Shown piece after piece: positions 1 through 5,037 of a DNA stretch of 5,689 bases (position 1 is its first letter; each line of letters opens with the position of its first letter). Both the position numbers and the translations under genes were made by a program. The notes below the pieces were generated by a model that saw only the letters and a list, made by a program, of their open reading frames with translations, ran no database searches and was not told the origin of the DNA. Origin of the DNA: Mariprofundaceae bacterium (GTDB lineage: Bacteria > Pseudomonadota > Zetaproteobacteria > Mariprofundales > Mariprofundaceae); assembly GCA_027035825.1 (NCBI GenBank), contig JALVTX010000224.1, positions 1 through 5,689 of the forward strand, written 5' to 3'.

Positions 1-30
1 GAAGAGGGGGGCGTATCATCCCGGCGATGA
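1..30 (+). CDS. Possible 3' end of an upstream gene (partial)
   Basis: The frame beginning at base 1 is open for nine codons (ending in Ser-Arg-Arg) and stops at a TGA at 28-30. That TGA overlaps the cdaA start in an ATGA arrangement, the same junction seen at cdaA/cdaR and cdaR/glmM. It could therefore be the tail of the preceding operon gene. In many proteobacteria folP lies just upstream of glmM, so folP is a reasonable guess, but nine residues cannot identify a family. Confidence 0.3.
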   Translation, partial: EEGGVSSRR

Positions 31-821
31 TGGCCAATCTCGGTTTCGGCGTGCGGGACGCGGTGGACATCGCCCTCGTGGCGGTGGTGGTCTACTTCCT
101 GCTGCGCCTGATTCGCGGCACGCGGGCGGCGCAGATGCTGGCCGGACTGGCCGTGGTGTTCGTCGTTTACGAACTGGCGCGCGCCTTTGGCCTGATGACC
201 GTGGAATGGATGTTCGGGCAGTTTTTCTCGGCCTTCATCATCATCCTGGTGGTGCTGTTCCAGCATGAAATCCGGCGCGCCCTGATGCAGGTGGGCGCCA
301 ACCCCCTGGCGGCCGCTGGCTCGCGCACGGGGCTGGCCGAGGCGCTGACGGAGTCGGCCTTCGCGCTGGCGCATCGCGGCTGGGGCGGGCTGCTGGTGGT
401 GGAACGCGAAACGGGGCTGAAGCACCTGTTCGAATCCGGGGTGGAGATGGACGCGCCGGTGCGCGCCGACCTGGTGTTGGCCCTGTTCTGCCCGCAGGCG
501 CCGATGCATGATGGCGCCATCGTCATTCGCCAGGGCCAGGGAGAAACCGGCGGCCGCATTGCCGCCGCCCGCGTGCTGCTGCCGCTGGCGCAGGCCAATG
601 CGTTGGCTGGCGAATTCGGCACCCGCCATCGCGCGGCCGTGGGGGTGACCGAGGAGAGCGATGCGCTGGTGGTCGTGGTCTCCGAGGAGACGCGCCAGGT
701 GCGCGTGGCGGAAGAAGGGCGCGTCAGCGAGCCGCTGGATCGCGGCGAACTGCGCGCGCGCCTGATGCGGCGGCTGGCGCCTTCCGCCGGGCCGGCGGTG
801 AGCGAAGAGGGCTTGGAATGA
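27..821 (+). CDS. cdaA: Diadenylate cyclase CdaA (membrane-bound c-di-AMP synthase)
   Basis: This protein should condense two ATP molecules to cyclic di-AMP at the inner membrane. The 264-residue length is close to that of Bacillus CdaA. Three hydrophobic segments (about 13-29, 34-56 and 66-79) come first, followed by a DisA_N/DAC catalytic domain (about 80-225). The domain carries the family sequence ERETGL (126-131), the DGA motif in MHDGAIVI (160-167) and the RHR motif in GTRHRAA (198-204), with a following SEE (219-221). All signature motifs look intact, so activity is expected. The start is ATG 27, or the adjacent ATG 30. It leaves only about 12 residues before the conserved DAVDI segment, as in homologues, although the frame stays open to the window edge. 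A purine-rich stretch at 3-11 is a poorly spaced ribosome binding site. The stop overlaps cdaR by 4 bases. The family call is firm from the motifs; the physiological role in this organism is inferred. Confidence 0.95.
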   Translation: MMANLGFGVRDAVDIALVAVVVYFLLRLIRGTRAAQMLAGLAVVFVVYELARAFGLMTVEWMFGQFFSAFIIILVVLFQHEIRRALMQVGANPLAAAGSRTGLAEALTESAFALAHRGWGGLLVVERETGLKHLFESGVEMDAPVRADLVLALFCPQAPMHDGAIVIRQGQGETGGRIAAARVLLPLAQANALAGEFGTRHRAAVGVTEESDALVVVVSEETRQVRVAEEGRVSEPLDRGELRARLMRRLAPSAGPAVSEEGLE

Positions 822-1501
822 CGCGGGCAATGCGGCTCTTGCGCGCCAGCGCCATGAAGCTGCTGGCGGTGCTGATTGCCGTCGTGCTGTGGGTGCAGGT
901 GCATGGGCAGGGCGTGGGCTCCATCAGCATGGACGTGCCCTTGCAGGTGCAGGGCCTGCCGACGAACATGGTGATCGTGAACGATTTGCCCGATCATGTT
1001 CGCATCACGGTCAGCGGATTGCAGACTCGGCTTGCCTCGCTGGATCGCGCCAGCGTGCACGTGCCGCTGGATGCCTCGGATTTGCGCGAGCCGGGCGTGG
1101 TCGAGCGGGCGCTGGAGGTGTCCGCCATCCGCCTGCCGCCGGGATTGACGGTCGAGAAGGTTCAGCCAGATCGAGTGCAGCTTCAGGTGGATCGGGTTGT
1201 CCGGCGCGTGGTGCCGGTGCGGCCGAAGCTGGAGCTGGAACCGGGCTGGCGGGCGCTGGAGGTGACCGTGACGCCGGCCTCGGCGACCCTGACCGGCCCC
1301 GAGGTCTGGCTGGATGCGCTCAGCGACGTATCCACCGCGGCCGTGCATCCCGAGGCGAAGCCGGGGCCGTTCGAGGCTAGGGTCGGGGTGGTGACGCCGG
1401 CGGGCAAGGCCATCCGTCTGGCCGATCCCGGCGCCGTGTTCACGGTGCGCGGCGTTCTGGCGCGGCAGGCCGAGGCAAGCCAGGGGAAAGGGAGGCCATG
1501 A
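818..1501 (+). CDS. cdaR: CdaR-like YbbR-domain protein, likely regulator of CdaA
   Basis: This 227-residue protein has one N-terminal hydrophobic segment (about 13-27) that would anchor it with the rest outside the cytoplasmic membrane. Two YbbR-type repeats follow, about 38-126 and 128-213. Each has the alternating beta pattern of the family, with xVxVSG-like and PxxVxL-like positions such as VRITVSGL (61-68). In Firmicutes, CdaR binds CdaA through the membrane and modulates c-di-AMP synthesis. The order cdaA-cdaR-glmM supports the same pairing here. The chosen ATG 818 lies in an ATGA overlap with cdaA and has a good ribosome binding site (GAAGAGG at 804-810, spacer 7). Starts at ATG 830 or 854 are possible, and the latter would begin just before the hydrophobic segment. 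With two repeats it is shorter than many Firmicute CdaR proteins. YbbR sequences diverge quickly, so the call rests on operon position as well as sequence. Confidence 0.85.
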   Translation: MTRAMRLLRASAMKLLAVLIAVVLWVQVHGQGVGSISMDVPLQVQGLPTNMVIVNDLPDHVRITVSGLQTRLASLDRASVHVPLDASDLREPGVVERALEVSAIRLPPGLTVEKVQPDRVQLQVDRVVRRVVPVRPKLELEPGWRALEVTVTPASATLTGPEVWLDALSDVSTAAVHPEAKPGPFEARVGVVTPAGKAIRLADPGAVFTVRGVLARQAEASQGKGRP

Positions 1502-2853
1502 TGCGACGCTATTTCGGCACCGACGGGGTGCGCGGGACGGTGAACCAGGAGCCGATGACGGCCGAGTTCGCGCTGCGGCTGGGGCGAGCGGCCGGCCACG
1601 TGCTGACCCGGCACCTGGCGCATCAGCCGCATATCCTCATCGGCAAGGATACGCGCCTGTCCGGCTACATGATTGAGTCCGCCCTGTGCGCGGGACTCAC
1701 CGCCCAGGGCATGAACGTGCTCCTGGTGGGGCCGGCGCCGACGCCGGCGGTGGCCTATCTCACCCGCAGCCTGCGCGCCGATGCCGGGGTGGTGCTCTCC
1801 GCCTCCCACAACCCGGCCGGCGACAACGGCATCAAGTTCTTCGGCGCGGATGGCTTCAAGTTGCCGGACGGGGTGGAGATGGCCATCGAGCATTGCCTGG
1901 ATGATCTGCCGCCGCTGCCGGATGCTTCGCGCATCGGCAAGGCCTTCCGGGTGGATGACGCGCGCGGCCGCTACGTGGAGTTCTGCAAGTCGTCGCTGCC
2001 GCGCGACATGCGCTTCGACGGGCTGAAGGTGGTCGTGGACTGCGCCAACGGGGCTGCCTACGACGTGGCGCCGAGACTGCTGACGGAACTGGGTTGCGAC
2101 GTGGTGCCGATGCATGTGGAGCCGGATGGCCGCAACATCAACCTGGATTGCGGCTCGACGGCGCCGGAAGGCATGTGCGAACGGGTGGTGGAAACCGGCG
2201 CTGATGCGGGCTTTGCCTTGGACGGCGACGCCGACCGGCTCATCGCCTGTGACGAGAAGGGACGCATCGTGGATGGCGACCGCGTCATCGCCGCGCTGGC
2301 TGGCCGCATGCTGCGGCGGGGGATGCTGACCGGCGGCGGCGTGGTGGCGACGGTGATGAGCAACATGGGCCTGGAACGTTATCTGGACGGCCTGGGACTG
2401 GCGCTGCACCGCGCGCCGGTGGGCGACCGCTATGTGCTGGAGATGATGCGCCAGACAGGATGCAATCTGGGCGGCGAGCAGTCCGGGCACATCATCATGC
2501 TGGATTGCAACACCACGGGCGACGGATTGCTGACGGCGCTGCAACTCCTGGCGGCGATGCGGGACGAGGAACAGCCGCTCTCCGCGCTGGCCGCGGACAT
2601 GCCGCTGTTTCCCCAGCAGCTCTGGAACGTGGAGCTGCCCCGGCGCATGGATGTCCTCGCGGAGCCCGGCGTGCGGGATGCGGTGGCCGAGGCCGAGGCG
2701 CGACTGGATGGCAAGGGGCGGCTGAACGTGCGTCCTTCCGGCACCGAGCCCAAGCTGCGGGTGATGGTGGAGGCCGAGGACGAGACCCTGATGCTGGACG
2801 TGGGGCGCGAGCTGGTGGGGCGCATCGAGCAGGCCGTGACGACGCTGGCATGA
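1498..2853 (+). CDS. glmM: Phosphoglucosamine mutase GlmM
   Basis: This cytoplasmic enzyme interconverts glucosamine-6-phosphate and glucosamine-1-phosphate, the step before GlmU makes UDP-GlcNAc for peptidoglycan and LPS. The 451 residues give a full-length alpha-D-phosphohexomutase. The N-terminal signature RRYFGTDGVRG lies at 3-13. The phosphoserine loop SASHNP (101-106) places the catalytic serine at 103. The metal loop DGDADR is at 242-247, the sugar-specificity loop GGEQSGH at 325-331 and the phosphate-binding RPSGTEPKLR at 412-421. The start is ATG 1498, overlapping the cdaR stop as ATGA, or the adjacent in-frame ATG 1501. A strong GGGAGG (1490-1495) lies 2 bases before the first and 5 before the second, so ATG 1501 may be the one used. 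Placement after cdaA-cdaR fits reports that c-di-AMP cyclases and GlmM interact in Firmicutes. No key residue is missing. Confidence 0.97.
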   Translation: MMRRYFGTDGVRGTVNQEPMTAEFALRLGRAAGHVLTRHLAHQPHILIGKDTRLSGYMIESALCAGLTAQGMNVLLVGPAPTPAVAYLTRSLRADAGVVLSASHNPAGDNGIKFFGADGFKLPDGVEMAIEHCLDDLPPLPDASRIGKAFRVDDARGRYVEFCKSSLPRDMRFDGLKVVVDCANGAAYDVAPRLLTELGCDVVPMHVEPDGRNINLDCGSTAPEGMCERVVETGADAGFALDGDADRLIACDEKGRIVDGDRVIAALAGRMLRRGMLTGGGVVATVMSNMGLERYLDGLGLALHRAPVGDRYVLEMMRQTGCNLGGEQSGHIIMLDCNTTGDGLLTALQLLAAMRDEEQPLSALAADMPLFPQQLWNVELPRRMDVLAEPGVRDAVAEAEARLDGKGRLNVRPSGTEPKLRVMVEAEDETLMLDVGRELVGRIEQAVTTLA

Positions 2854-2864
2854 CAGGGATTCCT

Positions 2865-2883
2865 GGCGGGGTTTCCTGCCGCC
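2865..2883 (+). terminator. Weak GC-rich hairpin after glmM
   Basis: GGCGG at 2865-2869 can pair with CCGCC at 2879-2883, with up to two further G-C pairs after a 2-base bulge. It starts 12 bases after the glmM stop and lies upstream of the ihfA promoter. No run of T follows (CAGAAAATCTTT), so intrinsic termination is doubtful. It may only be a 3'-end stabilising stem. Confidence 0.25.
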
Positions 2884-2893
2884 CAGAAAATCT

Positions 2894-2922
2894 TTGACAT
2901 AACAAAGGCTTCCGGCTAATCT
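2894..2922 (+). promoter_or_regulatory. Putative sigma70 promoter for ihfA
   Basis: A perfect -35 hexamer TTGACA lies at 2894-2899. Downstream, TAATCT at 2917-2922 (17-base spacer) matches the -10 consensus only in part. GCTAAT at 2915-2920 (15-base spacer) matches four of six. The stretch is clearly more AT-rich than its surroundings and lies in the only sizeable gap of the window, so transcription probably begins near 2929. A perfect 8-base palindrome CTTGCAAG (2921-2928) overlaps the expected start region and could be an operator, but nothing identifies a binding protein. I found no good match to the IHF consensus that would show autoregulation. Confidence 0.55.
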
Positions 2923-2964
2923 TGCAAGTTGTTTCTAGCGTGCTTGCCCAAATCGTCGTCAAAC

Positions 2965-2970
2965 GAGGGA
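2965..2970 (+). promoter_or_regulatory. Ribosome binding site that sets the ihfA start
   Basis: GAGGGA at 2965-2970 lies 3 bases (5 from its GAGG core) before the GTG at 2974. No comparable site precedes the in-frame TTG at 2929, and translation from 2974 gives the normal N-terminus of the family. Confidence 0.7.
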
Positions 2971-2973
2971 AAT

Positions 2974-3252
2974 GTGACCAAAGCCGAAATCGCCAAAGTG
3001 ATTCATGAACGCGTCGGCCTTTCCAAGAAGGAATCGGGGCAGATCGTGGACGTGGTGCTGGACGTGGTGCGCTCCGCCCTGGAGCAGGGCGAGGACGTGA
3101 AGATATCCGGTTTCGGGCATTTCCTGGTGCGCGACAAGCGTCCGCGCCGCGGGCGCAATCCCAAGACGGGCGAGGAAATCACCATTGATTCGCGGCGGGT
3201 GGTGACGTTCCGCGCCAGCCAGTTGCTGAAGCAGCGCGTCAATGGCGACTGA
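2974..3252 (+). CDS. ihfA: Integration host factor alpha subunit
   Basis: IHF alpha pairs with IHF beta to bind specific DNA sites and bend them sharply in replication, recombination and transcription. From the GTG at 2974 the product has 92 residues, slightly shorter than the E. coli protein (99). TKAEIAKVI at 2-10 matches the usual start of helix 1, ISGFGHF (44-50) is the core beta turn, and RRGRNPKTG (58-66) is the DNA-inserting arm with the intercalating proline at 63. RRVVTFR (74-80) is typical of the alpha subunit rather than of HU or IHF beta. A TTG start at 2929 would add 15 residues unlike the family and would lie at the predicted transcription start. The gene has its own putative promoter and overlaps the following MerR gene by 11 bases. 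It usually follows pheT; here it follows glmM. Confidence 0.95.
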   Translation: MTKAEIAKVIHERVGLSKKESGQIVDVVLDVVRSALEQGEDVKISGFGHFLVRDKRPRRGRNPKTGEEITIDSRRVVTFRASQLLKQRVNGD

Positions 3253-3625
3253 CGCGACCGCGCGGGCGTTGATCCAGGCCGGGGTCGAGGTTCCCGAGCT
3301 TCCGGACAAGCTGTTCTTCTCTATTCGCGAGGTCAGCGAGATTTGCGGCGTCGAGCCGCATGTCCTGCGCTACTGGGAAACGGAGTTCCGGCACATCAAG
3401 CCGGTGAAGAAGAGCGGCAACCGTCGCTTTTACCGCCAGCGCGACATCTATGCCATCCTCCAGATCAAGCATCTGCTGTACGATCTGAACTTCACCATCA
3501 AGGGAGCCAAGAAGCGGCTGCAAAATGGTGACATCGAGGAGCTGGTGGAGCAGACTTCGGCGCAGGAGACGCTGCGGCAGATACGGGAAGAACTGGCTTC
3601 CATCCGTCAATTGCTCAGCGACTGA
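3242..3625 (+). CDS. MerR-family transcriptional regulator (ihfA-linked type)
   Basis: This 127-residue protein has an N-terminal MerR winged helix-turn-helix domain (about 24-93). FFSIREVSEICGVEPHVLRYWE (25-46) forms the helix-turn-helix region, NRRFYRQRDI (60-69) the wing, and the next helix contains LLYDLNFTIKGAKKRL (78-93). The short C-terminal tail (about 98-127) is charged and helical, consistent with a dimerising coiled coil. There is no ligand domain and no cysteine cluster for metal sensing; the only cysteine is C35. This matches the small MerR protein commonly found directly after ihfA and before tRNA-Pro in beta- and gammaproteobacteria, whose target I do not know. The ATG at 3242 overlaps the ihfA stop by 11 bases, implying translational coupling. 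Its own ribosome binding site is weak (GAAG at 3228-3231). The residues before about 22 are poorly conserved, so a slightly later start cannot be excluded. Confidence 0.9.
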   Translation: MATDATARALIQAGVEVPELPDKLFFSIREVSEICGVEPHVLRYWETEFRHIKPVKKSGNRRFYRQRDIYAILQIKHLLYDLNFTIKGAKKRLQNGDIEELVEQTSAQETLRQIREELASIRQLLSD

Positions 3626-3655
3626 GCCTTCCGGAGTAACCGAATTCGCATGACA

Positions 3656-3732
3656 CGGGACGTAGCGCAGCCTGGTAGCGCACCAGTCTGGGGGACTGGT
3701 GGCCGCCGGTTCGAATCCGGCCGTCCCGACCA
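3656..3732 (+). tRNA. tRNA-Pro, anticodon GGG
   Basis: The full cloverleaf is visible over 77 bases. Acceptor arms CGGGACG (3656-3662) and CGTCCCG (3722-3728) pair perfectly. The discriminator is A3729 and the CCA at 3730-3732 is encoded. The D stem uses GCGC (3665-3668 with 3678-3681). The anticodon stem CCAGT/ACTGG (3683-3687 with 3695-3699) holds a 7-base loop CTGGGGG with anticodon GGG at 3690-3692. The T arm is GCCGG-TTCGAAT-CCGGC (3705-3721). It reads CCC and CCU codons. It starts 30 bases after the MerR stop and ends 33 bases before pcm, with no convincing promoter or terminator of its own. Confidence 0.98.
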
Positions 3733-3765
3733 TTCCCGCAAGGCCCATTCCGCCCGTCCGGTTTC

Positions 3766-4419
3766 ATGAGGGCGCGCGGCTTGGGCCTCGCTTCGTTCGA
3801 GCGGCCCCGCCGCCGCATGGTGGCGGAGCAGCTCATCGCCCGCGGCATCACCGATGCGCGCGTCATCGAGGCCATGCGCGCCGTGCCGCGCCACCTGTTC
3901 GTGGACGAGGCGTTGGCCGGCCATGCTTACCAGGATTCGTCCCTGCCCATTGGCGAGGGGCAAACCATCTCCCAGCCCTACATGGTGGCCCGCATGACCC
4001 AGTTGCTGGAACTGAAGGGGCACGAGCGGGTGCTGGAGATCGGCACCGGATGCGGCTACCAGACGGCGGTGCTGTCCCGCCTGTGCCGGCGCGTGTACAG
4101 CATCGAGCGCCTGCCGTCGTTGCACGAACGGGCCCGGCGAAACCTGCGCGCGGCCCGGCACGCCAACGTCATGCTCAAGTGCGGCGACGGCACGCTGGGC
4201 TGGGAGGAATACGCGCCGTTCGACGCCATCCTGGCGGCGGCGGGCGGCGAGGGGCCGCCCGAGGCCTGGCTGGCCCAGTTGCGCGAGGGTGGCGCGTTGG
4301 TGATGCCGGTGGGGAGCAACGGGCGGCATGTGCTGGTGCGCTACCGCCGGCAGGGCGGAGCCTGGTGCGAGGAGCGTTTTGACGACTGCGTCTTCGTGCC
4401 GCTGGTGCGGGGCGGCTGA
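3766..4419 (+). CDS. pcm: Protein-L-isoaspartate O-methyltransferase
   Basis: This cytoplasmic repair enzyme uses S-adenosylmethionine to methylate abnormal L-isoaspartyl residues, starting their return to aspartate. The 217 residues are near the usual 205-220. An N-terminal helical region contains RRRMVAEQLIARGI (15-28) and VPRHLFVDEAL (40-50). GEGQTISQPYMVARMT (63-78) is the substrate-side signature with the conserved Ser69. VLEIGTGCGYQTAVL (89-103) is the SAM-binding motif I. FDAILAAAG (152-160) stands where E. coli has FDAIIVTAA, and ALVMPVG (177-183) is the post-III motif. VPLVRGG ends the protein, much as VPLVKG does in E. coli. ATG 3766 gives a normal N-terminus but has no recognisable ribosome binding site in the 33 bases after the tRNA; ATG 3817 is a less likely alternative. 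Pcm is often found with surE, yqaA and nlpD in gammaproteobacteria. Here surE is not adjacent. Confidence 0.95.
   Translation: MRARGLGLASFERPRRRMVAEQLIARGITDARVIEAMRAVPRHLFVDEALAGHAYQDSSLPIGEGQTISQPYMVARMTQLLELKGHERVLEIGTGCGYQTAVLSRLCRRVYSIERLPSLHERARRNLRAARHANVMLKCGDGTLGWEEYAPFDAILAAAGGEGPPEAWLAQLREGGALVMPVGSNGRHVLVRYRRQGGAWCEERFDDCVFVPLVRGG
4369..4374 (+). promoter_or_regulatory. Ribosome binding site supporting a TTG start for the YqaA-like gene
   Basis: GAGGAG at 4369-4374, inside pcm, lies 4 bases before an in-frame TTG at 4379. No ATG or GTG in this frame is better placed. The ATG at 4328 would overlap pcm by 92 bases, and other candidates near the conserved part are CTG or ATT. The site favours 4379 without proving it. 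Confidence 0.45.
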
Positions 4420-5035
4420 CATTTCCGCGTTCGCCCGCCTCCTGAAGCCGGCCTGGCTGCGGCGGTGCTATCACTGGACGCTGTCGTGGGCGGATCACCC
4501 CCAGGCGCATGCAGCCTTGTTCCTCATCGCGCTCATCGAGGCGAGCGTCTTTCCCATCCCGCCGGACATCCTGCTGGTCGTGTTGGCGCTCGGCGATCCC
4601 CGCATCGGCCTGAGGCTGGCGGCCATTGCCACGGCGGGCTCGACGGTCGGGGCTGCGCTGGGCTATGGCATCGGCATGGCCCTGTTTGCCGGCGTGGCCC
4701 GGCCATTGCTGGAATTTTATGGCGCGATGGCGCAGTTCGACCACGTGCAGGAGCTCTTCCGCCAGTACGGGCTGTGGGTGGTGCTGGCGGCTGGCTTTTC
4801 TCCCATTCCGTTCAAGGTGGTGACCATCGCCGCCGGAACCTTCGGCCTGTCGTTTCCCGGCTTTCTGGGGGCGGCGCTGGTCTCGCGCGGGGCTCGCTTT
4901 TTCCTGGAGGGGGCGCTGCTGCGCTGGGGCGGGGCGCGGCTGCGTGAGCTGGTGGAGCGTCATTTCGAATGGCTGACCCTGGCCGTGGCGGCGCTGGTGG
5001 TGGCCGGCTTTGCCATGCTCTGGTGGTGGCGGTGA
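4379..5035 (+). CDS. YqaA/DedA-like (VTT domain) inner-membrane protein
   Basis: This is an integral membrane protein of the COG1238 (YqaA) branch of the DedA/VTT superfamily. Members of the superfamily include lipid-carrier and lipid-flipping transporters, but the substrate of this branch is unknown to me. With the TTG at 4379 it has 218 residues. Hydrophobic stretches lie at about 45-71, 78-108, 131-155, 159-183 and 195-216. The family features are an acidic residue in a membrane helix before FPIPPD (E54, then 58-63), and GFSPIPFKVVTIAAG (139-153), a second re-entrant-like loop rich in prolines. Arg170 follows in LVSRGARFF. The protein ends in a WWWR tail. The first 25 or so residues are encoded in the pcm overlap or just after it and look unlike the family, so translation may begin later, for example at CTG 4442. 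The stop is GTGA, overlapping a possible GTG start of the next gene. Position between pcm and an nlpD-like gene is usual for this family. Confidence 0.85.
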   Translation: MTTASSCRWCGAADISAFARLLKPAWLRRCYHWTLSWADHPQAHAALFLIALIEASVFPIPPDILLVVLALGDPRIGLRLAAIATAGSTVGAALGYGIGMALFAGVARPLLEFYGAMAQFDHVQELFRQYGLWVVLAAGFSPIPFKVVTIAAGTFGLSFPGFLGAALVSRGARFFLEGALLRWGGARLRELVERHFEWLTLAVAALVVAGFAMLWWWR

Positions 5036-5037
5036 GG

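Noticed and set aside
167..1348. Long antisense open frame over cdaA and cdaR
   Set aside because: It is a high-GC shadow frame: the translation is low-complexity, rich in His, Arg, Gln and Ser, resembles no family, and lies opposite two well-supported genes.
1183..2544. Antisense open frame of about 450 codons over glmM
   Set aside because: It lies opposite the unmistakable GlmM coding sequence, is rich in His, Arg, Gln and Ala, has no recognisable domain and has no ribosome binding site that stands out.
2917..2932. IHF self-binding site near the ihfA promoter
   Set aside because: AATCTTGCAAGTTG resembles part of the IHF consensus but misses several core positions, so I do not call autoregulation.
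2929..2973. TTG-initiated N-terminal extension of IhfA
   Set aside because: It begins at the predicted transcription start, has no ribosome binding site and adds residues not found in the family. GTG 2974 has GAGGGA at good spacing.
3611..3640. Possible tRNA promoter at the end of the MerR gene (TTGCTC and following bases)
   Set aside because: The -35 is partial and no acceptable -10 hexamer lies 16-18 bases downstream.
3656..3732. tRNA-Pro as an integration site for a mobile element
   Set aside because: The tRNA is intact and flanked by conserved housekeeping genes. There is no integrase and no repeat of its 3' end within the window.
3607..3875. Antisense frames across the tRNA with GFEP- and RIRTGG-like peptides
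   Set aside because: Such peptides are familiar false proteins made by translating the reverse strand of a tRNA gene.
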